In this document: one piece after another, positions 8,857-17,005 of the stretch
Layout of the letters: the number at the start of each line of letters is the position of its first letter
Position numbering within the stretch: position 1 is the first letter of the stretch
NCBI GenBank assembly: GCA_050260675.1
Contig: JBLNCN010000011.1
Span: forward strand, 620,001-684,000
DNA: 64,000 bases
DNA from: JBBDIP01 sp050260675
Lineage (GTDB): Bacteria > Bacillota > Sulfobacillia > Fermentithermobacillales > Fermentithermobacillaceae
Direction of reading: 5' to 3'
Position numbers and translations under genes: made by a program
The notes under the pieces: model-generated
What the model was told of the DNA's origin: nothing
Databases searched by the model: none
What the model saw: the letters and a program-made list of their open reading frames with translations, nothing else

Positions 8857-9845
8857 TATCTAGCCGTCTCCTCTTTCTGTCCCGACTTATCGAACTTGTC
8901 GTACGCTCTCACGATCCTGGTAACCAGTTCGTGACGCACGACGTCCCTGTCGGACATGTACACGAAAGCTATCCCCGGCGTGTCCCGCAATACCACCCGC
9001 ACCTGCTCCAGTCCTGAATAGACTCCCTTTGGCAGGTCTATCTGGGTGACATCGCCTGTGACCACAAGTTTGGAGTTCAGGCCCATCCTGGTCAAAAACA
9101 TCTTCATCTGCTCGGGAGTCGTGTTTTGTGCTTCATCGAGTATGACGAACGCCGACTCCAGAGTGCGTCCCCTCATGTACGCCAGGGGAGCCACCTCGAT
9201 GAGGCCCTTCTCCATGTACTTCTGAAACGTGTCCAACCCCAGTATATCGAACAACGCGTCATATAGGGGCCTAAGATAAGGATTTACCTTCTCCTGGATA
9301 TCGCCCGGCAGGAATCCCAGACGCTCGCCTGCCTCGACTGCGGGTCGGGTCAGGATGATCCTGTCCACTTCTTTCTTACGAAAAGAAGCGACCGCCATGG
9401 CTACGGCCAAGTACGTCTTTCCGGTGCCGGCCGGACCGATGCCGAACACTAGAGGGTTCTTCCTGATTGCCTCCATATACTCCTTTTGGCCGGCCGTCCT
9501 CGGCCCAATAGAGCGTCCCCTGTGGTTCACAAGTATGTTGTCGCCCTGCTCCACCAAAGGATGACCTTCCTTCACCGACCGGATGACGTAGCGGACGTCC
9601 TGAGTACTTACCTTCTGTCCTGACCTTGCCCTCGCCAAGAGGTGGTCCAGGACTGCCTTCGCCGTGGCCAGTTCCTCATCATCGCCGCGGACCACGAGGT
9701 TCTTGCCGCGGGCAGTAATCTTCACATCGAGGCTGTCTTCAAGAAGGGCAAGATTCTCATCATAGGAACCGAAGAGCCGGAACATATCGCCGTTATCCAG
9801 GATCTCAAAGACCACTTGGTTTTCTTCTTTCGCGGGCAAGTTCAC
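8856..9845 (-). CDS. phoH: PhoH family ATPase
   Basis: PhoH-like P-loop ATPase; the family is linked to RNA metabolism and often sits beside ybeY, as here. The 329-residue product has an N-terminal KH-like region (about 10-75) and the ATPase domain with Walker A GPAGTGKT at 137-144, Walker B FVILDEAQN and sensor motif VVTGDVTQIDLP. GTG start at 9845 overlaps the yqfD stop by four bases (GTGA). Length is typical. The precise cellular reaction of this family remains unsettled. Confidence 0.95.
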   Translation of the reverse strand: MNLPAKEENQVVFEILDNGDMFRLFGSYDENLALLEDSLDVKITARGKNLVVRGDDEELATAKAVLDHLLARARSGQKVSTQDVRYVIRSVKEGHPLVEQGDNILVNHRGRSIGPRTAGQKEYMEAIRKNPLVFGIGPAGTGKTYLAVAMAVASFRKKEVDRIILTRPAVEAGERLGFLPGDIQEKVNPYLRPLYDALFDILGLDTFQKYMEKGLIEVAPLAYMRGRTLESAFVILDEAQNTTPEQMKMFLTRMGLNSKLVVTGDVTQIDLPKGVYSGLEQVRVVLRDTPGIAFVYMSDRDVVRHELVTRIVRAYDKFDKSGQKEETAR

Positions 9846-11017
9846 CTATCAACCTCCGAATCCCTGCCCTGCCACGGCCGGATGACCCCGATTTCCTCGA
9901 TCGCGCTGGCAGTTGCGCGGACGTGAATCATATCTTGGGTCGAGCTCTCGACCTTGCAGCTCAAGTCTACCAATTTCGCGAGAGAAGGCAATTGCTCCAG
10001 AATGGCTTCCCTCATCAACTTCTCGGCTGCTGTGAAGGCTTCCTCCGGAGACAGGACCTTCTGCGTCCATTGTACCTCATAGAGTACCCGGTTCACGATC
10101 TTCGTCTCCCGCTCGCTCCCGCCGAAGGCTGAGAAGATGGGGTAGTCCTCGACCTCGTACCACTCGAAGGAGTTCCCCTTCCCCCACAAGACGAACTCAT
10201 TGGTGCCGCGGCGGATCACTGTCATCTCGATCCTGCGGCCGGTCCTCTGCGCCACCGGCTGCACCAGCGGCACTTCCTTATACATCTCGTACCATACCAT
10301 TGCAGCGACGTTCCCCCTGGCGCCGGCAAGCGCGCCCGACGGATTCCCGGCTATCAAGAGGTCTCCTGCCTTGACAGTCTGCCCGGCGTGAACGACAGGA
10401 GCCCCGGACAGCACCAGGACAGACTGCACGACGCCGTCCTTGGATGCCACTACGTCGCCCGGCCCCACGGCCTCGGGTCTCACCCTCTCGACAACCTCAA
10501 TGACCGCCAGGGTCCCTTGAAATCGCACGTATGCCCAAGCTATCTCAGGGTTCTGGTCCAGTATAGCTGCTTCAGCGGCGTCTGCCGAAACGCGGCTGCG
10601 CCTTGCTCCCGGCACGAGGCCTGTCGAGGCCGCCGCCTGAAGGACCCTGCCGGGTTCAACCTTATCTGTGCCCGTCACCTGTATGGACCAGATCGAGCCC
10701 GAAAGGTACAGGAGCGCCAGCATCACGATGGCTGCGGCGATAAGCGCCGTAGGTCGTCTTCGGACCTTGCCCAGCGTGAAAGGCAACCCAACGCGACGGA
10801 CTATCCTGGGCGCGCACCGGGCCCGCCGGGCCAACCTGTGGATGTCGCGATACCTTTGAAGCGTAGTGCAGAAGAAAACCGAGGACTCGCCGGTGTCGAA
10901 ATCCCACATTGGGAAACCGGCGGAAAGGCAGAGGTTGACGAGGCGCTCCGGGTTCTTTCCCCTCACTTCCACCCGGACGTATCCCTGCAAATACTCCTTG
11001 ATCCTCTTGCGGCCCAC
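9842..11017 (-). CDS. yqfD: Sporulation protein YqfD
   Basis: YqfD-family protein, needed for efficient sporulation in Bacillus, where it acts with YqfC in the mother cell. The 391-residue product has a cytoplasmic N-terminal domain (VRVEVRGKNPERLVNLCLSAG), one transmembrane segment around residues 88-112 (TALIAAAIVMLALLYLSGSI) and a large extracytoplasmic part with a POTRA-like beginning and a beta-rich stretch (VVSKDGVVQ-like, VKAGDLLIAG). It starts with GTG three bases after yqfC and overlaps phoH, so the four genes look like one transcription unit. Confidence 0.93.
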   Translation of the reverse strand: MGRKRIKEYLQGYVRVEVRGKNPERLVNLCLSAGFPMWDFDTGESSVFFCTTLQRYRDIHRLARRARCAPRIVRRVGLPFTLGKVRRRPTALIAAAIVMLALLYLSGSIWSIQVTGTDKVEPGRVLQAAASTGLVPGARRSRVSADAAEAAILDQNPEIAWAYVRFQGTLAVIEVVERVRPEAVGPGDVVASKDGVVQSVLVLSGAPVVHAGQTVKAGDLLIAGNPSGALAGARGNVAAMVWYEMYKEVPLVQPVAQRTGRRIEMTVIRRGTNEFVLWGKGNSFEWYEVEDYPIFSAFGGSERETKIVNRVLYEVQWTQKVLSPEEAFTAAEKLMREAILEQLPSLAKLVDLSCKVESSTQDMIHVRATASAIEEIGVIRPWQGRDSEVDR

Positions 11018-11020
11018 GGC

Positions 11021-11290
11021 CTACGTCTCCATCTGGACGGACCCCAGGCTGCCCCTGACGATCATGTCCTCTTTGCTCACTTCCTCGATCTGAAGCGACC
11101 GTCCCAGTATGGCTATCTGCCCTTTTCCCACTCCGATCACGATCTTCTCCGGCGAATACTGGATGAGCCCCCTGTGGTTCTGGATGAGGACGCCCAGGTC
11201 TCCCACAATCGTGACCTTGGGTAAGTCCAGCGAAACGTCCAGGGGAAGTTCAAGGATCTCCGAGAGTTCTTGCCTAAGTCGTCTCAGCAA
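11021..11290 (-). CDS. yqfC: Sporulation protein YqfC (YabP/YqfC family)
   Basis: Small protein of the YabP/YqfC family, paired with yqfD in spore formers. The 89-residue product contains the family core: LPLDVSLDLPKVTIVGDLGVLIQNHRG, YSPEKIVIGVGKGQI and LQIEEVSKEDMIVRG. The start chosen is the TTG at 11290; the SD is weak (GAAGAGAG), so the exact start is uncertain. A terminator separates it from rpsU, which suggests its own promoter, expected to be sporulation-specific, but no convincing sigma-E promoter could be picked out. Confidence 0.9.
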   Translation of the reverse strand: MLRRLRQELSEILELPLDVSLDLPKVTIVGDLGVLIQNHRGLIQYSPEKIVIGVGKGQIAILGRSLQIEEVSKEDMIVRGSLGSVQMET

Positions 11291-11357
11291 TGCACGCCAA
11301 CTCTCTTCGGGCTTATATCAAATGTCTATGTGGCTCTTTGGGCAGTAAGTAACGAAA

Positions 11358-11379
11358 CGGGACCTCTTTCGAGGTCCCG
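11358..11379 (-). terminator. Hairpin terminator after rpsU
   Basis: A perfect 9-bp stem (CGGGACCTC pairing with GAGGTCCCG) with a TTTC loop lies about 30 bases past the rpsU stop. On the minus strand it is followed by TTTCGTTA. This separates rpsU from the sporulation genes yqfC-yqfD. Confidence 0.75.
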
Positions 11380-11406
11380 CTTCATTCTGTTCTCGTCTAT
11401 CGTATC

Positions 11407-11589
11407 TCAGCGGAAACGATGCTTTCTCTGGCGCGCGGCCTCAGATTTCTTCTTACGCCTCACGCTCGGACTCTCATAGTGCTCATGCTTGCGCACGTCG
11501 CGAAGGACTCCGGACCTTTGGCACTCTCTCTTAAAGCGGCGCAGGGCGCTGTCGAAGTTTTCATCTTTACCTACTCGTATCTCTGGCAA
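11407..11589 (-). CDS. rpsU: 30S ribosomal protein S21
   Basis: Small basic protein of the 30S subunit involved in translation initiation. The 60-residue product has the family pattern: PEIRVGKDENFDSALRRFKREC, then RDVRKHEHYESPSVRRKKK and a basic tail. The start is a TTG at 11589 with GGAGGGAGGG upstream. It is flanked by its own promoter-like sequence and a hairpin terminator, so it is probably monocistronic; rpsU beside yqfC is the usual Bacillota arrangement. Confidence 0.97.
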   Translation of the reverse strand: MPEIRVGKDENFDSALRRFKRECQRSGVLRDVRKHEHYESPSVRRKKKSEAARQRKHRFR

Positions 11590-11646
11590 GTCTTCTCGTC
11601 CCTCCCTCCGCCGCAGGAGTTTCCCCGCTCCCTAATTAACAGTTGG

Positions 11647-11676
11647 ATTGTACACTAGCTGCCTGCACACGGTCAA
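11647..11676 (-). promoter_or_regulatory. Putative sigma-A promoter of rpsU
   Basis: TTGACC, an 18-base spacer and TACAAT on the minus strand, ending about 57 bases before the rpsU start. A close consensus match in the only gap between ddl and rpsU. Confidence 0.6.
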
Positions 11677-11707
11677 TTGGAAGTGCCCCTCCCTGCAGGG
11701 CAAGCCT

Positions 11708-12814
11708 TCACTCGACCCGGCGTACTTCCCTCTCTTCATCCGCTTGCCGCCTGAGCGCAAGTTCGACCAGTCTCTCGACAAGGGCCGGGAACGGCAGCCC
11801 CGATGCCTCCCACAGTTTGGGGTACATGCTGATGTTGGTGAACCCCGGTATCGTGTTAAGCTCGTTCACGTAAGCTTCGCCTGCCCGTATGTCAACGAAG
11901 AAGTCAACCCGCGCCATCCCCCTGCAGCCGGTGGCCTTGTAGGCGGCCACGGCAGTCTCCTGCACGTGCTTCATCAGTTCCGCGGAGAGAGGTGCAGGTA
12001 TTGCGTACTGGGTGGTGTCGTCGATGTACTTCGCCTCGTAGTCGTAGAACTCACGGGTGGGGAGTATTTGGCCGGCGAGCGACGCCACAGGCTCGTCGTT
12101 TCCCAGGACACTGCACTCGATTTCAAGGAGCCCCTCCTGGGAGGGCTCGATCAGGGCTTTTGTATCGTACAAAAACGCCGTGTCCAGCGCCTTTGGCATC
12201 GCGCCCGCGCGCTTCACCTTGGTGACTCCGAGGCTGGAACCGGACCCGGAGGGTTTCACGAAGACAGGGTACTTGAGGAGTCCCGAAAGCGCTTTCAGCA
12301 CCTCGGAGCCTTTCGTCCTCCAGGCAAACCTTTCGACCGTGAACCCGGGAACGTGAGGAACACCGTGGGTCTGTAGGAGCCTTTTGGTCGTGCCTTTGTC
12401 CATGCAGATAGCCGACGCAAGCGGCGGGGCGCCGACGTACGGGATGCCCGACATCTCCAAAAGACCCTGCACCGTCCCGTCTTCCCCATAAAGCCCGTGA
12501 AGCACGGGAAATACCACGTCTACAGGGACGTTGTAGAGCCTACCGGGGCCCTCCACCCACAATCCCTTTCTTGAAGGGTCGGGGAGGATCGCGCAAGCCG
12601 GACCAAGGTCGGAAGTGACAACGGCCGCCCCTCCGCCGAGGAACTCCGAGCAATCTCCCATGAACACCCAGTGGCCATCCCTGGTGATGCCCGCTCCCAC
12701 TACCTGCATGCCTGTCTTCTGCGCGGCGCGGTAGATCGAACGCGCCGAGAGCACCGATATCTCATGCTCCCCCGACCTGCCGCCGAATAGAAGACACAAT
12801 CTCAGTTGGTTCAC
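11708..12814 (-). CDS. ddl: D-alanine--D-alanine ligase
   Basis: Cytosolic ATP-grasp ligase making the D-Ala-D-Ala dipeptide that ends the peptidoglycan stem peptide. At 368 residues it is in the DdlA-like size range. Motifs: LLFGGRSGEHEISVLSA at the N-terminus (with the dipeptide-site Glu), VFPVLHGLYGEDGTVQGLLE, KYPVFVKPSGSGSSLGVTKV, FYDYEAKYID in the omega-loop region, and NELNTIPGFT at the metal site. The tyrosine-containing YDYEAKY loop resembles D-Ala-D-Ala rather than D-Ala-D-Lac enzymes. It lies 23 bases after mtaB; this position is not part of the standard hrcA-rpsU synteny. Confidence 0.95.
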   Translation of the reverse strand: MNQLRLCLLFGGRSGEHEISVLSARSIYRAAQKTGMQVVGAGITRDGHWVFMGDCSEFLGGGAAVVTSDLGPACAILPDPSRKGLWVEGPGRLYNVPVDVVFPVLHGLYGEDGTVQGLLEMSGIPYVGAPPLASAICMDKGTTKRLLQTHGVPHVPGFTVERFAWRTKGSEVLKALSGLLKYPVFVKPSGSGSSLGVTKVKRAGAMPKALDTAFLYDTKALIEPSQEGLLEIECSVLGNDEPVASLAGQILPTREFYDYEAKYIDDTTQYAIPAPLSAELMKHVQETAVAAYKATGCRGMARVDFFVDIRAGEAYVNELNTIPGFTNISMYPKLWEASGLPFPALVERLVELALRRQADEEREVRRVE

Positions 12815-12837
12815 CTATACCACCCGTTTCGCGGAGA

Positions 12838-14157
12838 TTAGCACAGTTGTAAGATGAGTTGTCCCGTAACGAGAGCCTCTTTGGCGCGGTCTACCCTTAC
12901 GGCGACGATCTTGCCTTTGTACTCGTCGCCTCCCGCGAATTCGCACCGCACGTAGTTTCGGGTTACCCCGGTCAAGAGGCCGCCGCGAGTCCTGTCGTCC
13001 TCGGCCAGCGCCTCCACAACCCTGCCCTCATGTTTACGGTGGAACGACAGCGAGAGTTCCTTTCCCAGTTGGACCAGACGTCCGACTCTTTCATCTTTCT
13101 CAACCTCTCTCACTTTGCCCTGCGCGGAAAACGCGCGGGTACCTGGGCGCGGCGAGAACTTGAAGGCATGGATGCGGGAAAACGACGCGAGAGCGGCAAC
13201 TTTGAGCGTCTCTTCGAAATCGCTCGGACTCTCGCCGGGGAATCCCGCGATAATGTCTGTCGTGATGCCTGCATTAGGTGCGATCTTCCGGGCCTCTTCC
13301 ACCACGCGGAGGAATCCGTGCACGTCATAGCGCCTACCCATCGACCGGAGGACCCTGTCGCTCCCGCTCTGAAGCGGCAGGTGAAGGTGGGCACAGACTT
13401 GCGGGAGGCGGAGGCAGTCCAACAGGTCTTCGTCGACATCGTGAGGCTCCAGGGAGCTTATGCGCAGGCGGATCAGGCCCTCCACCCTGCTGACTTGCCT
13501 GACCACTTCGGGAAGCGTAGGAAGAGTGTCGGGCTCCTCCCTGCCGTACAGGCCGATGTGGGTTCCCGTCAGGACTATCTCCTTGTAGCCCTTAGCGACC
13601 AGCGCCCTCGCCTCGTCCAGGATCCTTTGGGGCGGCCTCGACCTGGACGGCCCCCTGGCGTAGGGCACGATGCAGTAGGCGCAGAAATCGCCGCATCCTT
13701 CCTGTATCTTCAAGAACGCCCTGGTAAGGCTCGGAGTCTCGACCGGCGTCTCCTCGAAGGCCGGGGAATTTCCCCCGGGAGTCTCGTGAGGCGTGACTCC
13801 CACAGCGGTCTCCCCTGACTCCAGCGCGCTCAGCGCCAATTCGGCAAGGGCGCTGCGGCCCCGGATCCCGCCGACCGCTATAACGCCGGGGATGTCCGCG
13901 ACATCATGTGGAGCGACCTGCGAGTAGCACCCGGTAACGACCACCTTGGCCCCGCCCCTGGCCGCAGCCCGGATGGCCTGCCGGCACTTGGCGGCGCCCT
14001 TTGCGGTCACCGCGCATGTGTTTATGACAACAACGTCGCTAGGGCCATCGTCAACCACCCGAAACCCCTTGCGCTCGAAGCTTTCCTTTAGGAAATCGGT
14101 GTCGTACTGGTTCTGCTTGCAGCCGAAGGTACGAAAAGAGACCGTGTTCTCGGGCAA
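12838..14157 (-). CDS. mtaB: tRNA t6A37 methylthiotransferase MtaB
   Basis: Radical-SAM methylthiotransferase converting t6A to ms2t6A at position 37 of ANN-decoding tRNAs. The 439-residue product has the three expected parts. The first is an N-terminal UPF0004 domain with three cluster cysteines (TFGCKQNQYD, INTCAVT, VTGCYSQ). The second is a radical-SAM domain with CGDFCAYC and LTGTHIGLYG. The third is a C-terminal TRAM domain. The start is a TTG at 14157. Synteny with rsmE and dnaJ matches yqeV in Bacillus. Confidence 0.95.
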   Translation of the reverse strand: MPENTVSFRTFGCKQNQYDTDFLKESFERKGFRVVDDGPSDVVVINTCAVTAKGAAKCRQAIRAAARGGAKVVVTGCYSQVAPHDVADIPGVIAVGGIRGRSALAELALSALESGETAVGVTPHETPGGNSPAFEETPVETPSLTRAFLKIQEGCGDFCAYCIVPYARGPSRSRPPQRILDEARALVAKGYKEIVLTGTHIGLYGREEPDTLPTLPEVVRQVSRVEGLIRLRISSLEPHDVDEDLLDCLRLPQVCAHLHLPLQSGSDRVLRSMGRRYDVHGFLRVVEEARKIAPNAGITTDIIAGFPGESPSDFEETLKVAALASFSRIHAFKFSPRPGTRAFSAQGKVREVEKDERVGRLVQLGKELSLSFHRKHEGRVVEALAEDDRTRGGLLTGVTRNYVRCEFAGGDEYKGKIVAVRVDRAKEALVTGQLILQLC

Positions 14158-14313
14158 ATACCTAACCCCGCATAGAGTGGATTTGGGATCATCCCGCCAG
14201 CATTATACCCATGCTTAAGCGCAATGCGAAAGCCGCCTTGCAGCGGCTTCACTGCGCAAGGGATTCTATGAGCAACAGCTATTCCTCGCCCAGCGCCCCG
14301 GGGCCGACCGCTC

Positions 14314-15024
14314 CTACTTGCCGGCGATGCAGGCGGAGACGGTGCAGAGGATAAACCCCTTATCCCGGAGCCCGTCGATGATAGTGGGCAGCGCCTCCAC
14401 AGTCGGCTCCGTGGGGTGCATGAGTACGAGAGCGCCGTTAACGGCCCCTGCAAGGACCCTCTTCCAGATGGCTTCCGAGGGCGGAAGCCTCCAATCCACC
14501 GTATCCACCGTCCACATGATGGTCAGGTAGCCGGCTTCCGACGCGTACATGACGGTGTCGCCGGTCCACTCCCCGTAAGGTGGAGCAAAGAGTCTCGACG
14601 GACGGGCGCCACCCGCGGCAACCGCTATCCTCTCTTCACCGCTCTGGATGAGGCGGTGGAGGTCCTCCCTGCTCATGCCTTCAACGTGCGAGTGGAGGGC
14701 TCCGTGGTTACCCACTTCGTGGCCGTCCGCGACCATGCGGGCAACCAACTCGGCATTCTTCTCGGCCCAGGACCCGGTCGGGAAGAAGGTTGCCGAGACC
14801 TTCTTCTCCGCCAGGATGTCGAGGACGGCGGGAAGGTACTCCTCTCCCCAATCCACGTTGAACATGAGGGCGACGTTGGAGGCGCTGCTGTTCCCCCGGT
14901 ATACGGGGGCAATGCCGGCCATAACCGATCGGGCTTCGAACATTCCCAGGAAATCTGCCGCGCAGGCCGCCCAGAGGATGATGAAGAGCAAGAGACCGGT
15001 AAGATAGGCTCGCTTGATCAGCAT
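14314..15024 (-). CDS. Polysaccharide deacetylase family protein, YlxY/PdaB-like
   Basis: NodB-fold polysaccharide deacetylase homologue with an N-terminal membrane anchor or signal (residues about 6-25). The 236-residue product has the sporulation-type first motif FNVDWGEEYLP in place of the usual TFDDG. It also has ATFFPTGSW, the zinc-region GHEVGNHGALHSH, RLFAPPYGEW and LMHPTEPTVEAL. This pattern resembles YlxY/PdaB proteins of spore formers, which act at the cell surface or in the spore cortex. Whether it is catalytically active is unclear because the first Asp pair is altered. It is not part of the usual dnaJ-mtaB neighbourhood. Confidence 0.85.
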   Translation of the reverse strand: MLIKRAYLTGLLLFIILWAACAADFLGMFEARSVMAGIAPVYRGNSSASNVALMFNVDWGEEYLPAVLDILAEKKVSATFFPTGSWAEKNAELVARMVADGHEVGNHGALHSHVEGMSREDLHRLIQSGEERIAVAAGGARPSRLFAPPYGEWTGDTVMYASEAGYLTIMWTVDTVDWRLPPSEAIWKRVLAGAVNGALVLMHPTEPTVEALPTIIDGLRDKGFILCTVSACIAGK

Positions 15025-15089
15025 GTCGCTCCCCCCAGCCCCAATCTCCAGCTAGCTTCTATGAAGGGGCCGCGGGAATAATGCCTGTC

Positions 15090-15854
15090 TTATGCCTGCT
15101 TGGATAGGTGATGGACCAGAAGGGAAACGGCAGCGATGGAAGCCGTCTCCGCTTTCATGATGTAGGGGCCCAGCGATACGGGCACGAAGCCGGCGGAAAG
15201 GGCCTCATGCACCTCTTCCGCGTCCAACCCGCCTTCAGGGCCTATAAGGATGGAGACCGTTCGGCCACCGGCATTTGACAAGGCCTGCTCCAGGGGGACG
15301 GTCATACCTTCGTGCTCGTATGCCAGAAGGCGCGCTCCCGGATCCTTGGCCATCCGGTCCATGAGGCCGGCGAAGGTCGTGACGTCCCTCACCTCTGCCA
15401 CCGTGCCGCGCCCGGACTGCTCCGACGCCGCTTTGGCGACTTTCTGCCATCTGGCTTTCCGTTCTAAAGCCTTCTCCGCATCCAACCTCGGAATGGTGCG
15501 CCGCGTGACGACAGGAGTGATGGACGCAACCCCGATCTCGGTCGCCTTCTCGACCACGAGGTCGAAGTTTTGGCCCTTAAGGAGCGACGCCAGCAGGTGG
15601 ACCTCCCATGGTGGGGGGACGACGCGGGTCCTACCGGTTATCTCTGCCACCATCCGGTCGGGCAGGACCTCCGAGACCTTTGCGAGGTACAGCGTATCGC
15701 CCAACGCCGCCCGGAACGTCTCTCCGACCTGAAGGCGCTGGGCCTTGGCGTGCCGGAGGATGTCGCGGAGGAGCACGATCTGATTCCCAAGCACCATGTC
15801 CGGCTCAACGAAGAACTGAGGGGGAGTGTGGGAGTCTACCGGACGGTCGCTCAT
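15090..15854 (-). CDS. rsmE: 16S rRNA (uracil-1498-N3)-methyltransferase
   Basis: SPOUT-class methyltransferase that modifies U1498 of 16S rRNA. The 254-residue product has a PUA-like N-terminal domain and the knotted C-terminal domain with LIGPEGGLDAEEV and LGPYIMKAETASIAA, the family's SAM-binding signatures. Its ATG overlaps the dnaJ stop (ATGA). In most Bacillota prmA sits between dnaJ and rsmE; here it is absent and the two genes are directly coupled. Confidence 0.96.
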   Translation of the reverse strand: MSDRPVDSHTPPQFFVEPDMVLGNQIVLLRDILRHAKAQRLQVGETFRAALGDTLYLAKVSEVLPDRMVAEITGRTRVVPPPWEVHLLASLLKGQNFDLVVEKATEIGVASITPVVTRRTIPRLDAEKALERKARWQKVAKAASEQSGRGTVAEVRDVTTFAGLMDRMAKDPGARLLAYEHEGMTVPLEQALSNAGGRTVSILIGPEGGLDAEEVHEALSAGFVPVSLGPYIMKAETASIAAVSLLVHHLSKQA

Positions 15855-17005
15855 TTTCCTGCGGTCCCGTCACTCTTGAACCGGTCGAAGAAGGACTTCT
15901 GCTCCGCAAACGTCTCGCCGTCCATCTTGCCCAGTTCCCTAAGAGCGTCTTTCTCCTTGGCGTTCAGCTTCGTCGGTACGCGGACGTTGACCCTTACAAG
16001 CATGTCGCCCCGGCCTTTGGAGCGAAGCCTGGGCATACCCTTGCCTCTCATCCGCAGCACAGCGCCGGGTTGAGTGCCTGCCGGCACCTCGAGCTCGGCC
16101 CGGCCGTCAATGCCTGGGACTTCCACGAACCCGCCTATGGCCGCTAGCGGGAAGCTGACCACCTTGTCGAGAATGAGGTCGTCGCCCTGACGCTGGAAAG
16201 TGCTGTGATGCTTCACGAAGACTACGACGTAGAGGTCTCCGGGGCCGCCACCCCGCTGTCCGGCGTTACCCTGCCCGGCCAACCTGAGCCGGAGCCCGGA
16301 GTCCGCGCCCGGCGGTATCTTGACGGTAACCGTCCGCGTCTTCCTGACTTCGCCGGTACCTCCGCACTCGCGGCAGGGCTTCTCGACGTACTTGCCCGTC
16401 CCGCCGCACCTGGCGCAAGGGGTCGTCACCAGCATCTGGCCGAAGATGCTGCGCTGAGTGGTAGAGACCTGGCCGGTACCGTGGCAGGTGGGACATGTGA
16501 CAACCTTTGAACCCGGCTCAGCCCCGTTGCCCCCACAGCGATCGCAGGTCTCGGTGCGGGGAATCCGGACATCCCTGTCGACGCCGGAAAAGGCCTCCTC
16601 CAGGGTAATCTCCATCTCCATTTCAAGGTCCTGGCCCCGGCGGGGACCTGTATCGGGACGGCGCCTTCCGCCGCCGAACAACTCCTCGAATCCCCCGAAA
16701 AGGTCCCCGAATGGGAACCCTCCCGCTCCTCCGAAGGGCCGGCCAAACGGGTCGCCCTGCCCTCCGCCGCCACCGCCGGCGAACGGGCCGTTGGGGTTGC
16801 CGTAGGAATCGTAATTGGAGCGCTTGGTTTCGTCGGACAGCACCTCGTAGGCCTCGTTCACCTCTTTGAACTTGGCCTCGGCGGTGGGATCGCCGGGATT
16901 GGCGTCCGGGTGGTACTTCTTTGCCAGCGTGCGGAACGCTTTCTTTATCTCATCCTGTGACGCGCCTTTATCGACGCCCAGGACCTCATAGTAGTCCTTG
17001 CTCAA
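15851..17005 (-). CDS. dnaJ: Chaperone protein DnaJ
   Basis: Type I J-domain cochaperone that normally delivers substrates to DnaK and stimulates its ATPase. The 384-residue product is complete: J domain with His32-Pro33-Asp34, Gly/Phe-rich linker (about 75-115), four zinc motifs (CDRCGGNG, CPTCHGTG, CARCGGTG, CRECGGTG) and the C-terminal substrate-binding domains. The TTG start overlaps the chaperonin stop (TTGA) and has a GGAGG SD. Its intact HPD implies that a DnaK partner exists in the genome, yet dnaK is not beside it; the group III chaperonin gene takes that place. Confidence 0.97.
   Translation of the reverse strand: MSKDYYEVLGVDKGASQDEIKKAFRTLAKKYHPDANPGDPTAEAKFKEVNEAYEVLSDETKRSNYDSYGNPNGPFAGGGGGGQGDPFGRPFGGAGGFPFGDLFGGFEELFGGGRRRPDTGPRRGQDLEMEMEITLEEAFSGVDRDVRIPRTETCDRCGGNGAEPGSKVVTCPTCHGTGQVSTTQRSIFGQMLVTTPCARCGGTGKYVEKPCRECGGTGEVRKTRTVTVKIPPGADSGLRLRLAGQGNAGQRGGGPGDLYVVVFVKHHSTFQRQGDDLILDKVVSFPLAAIGGFVEVPGIDGRAELEVPAGTQPGAVLRMRGKGMPRLRSKGRGDMLVRVNVRVPTKLNAKEKDALRELGKMDGETFAEQKSFFDRFKSDGTAGK

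Noticed and set aside
11291..11357. Sigma-E promoter for yqfC
   Set aside because: Expected from Bacillus, but the ATA and TATAAG-like words are not at consensus spacing.
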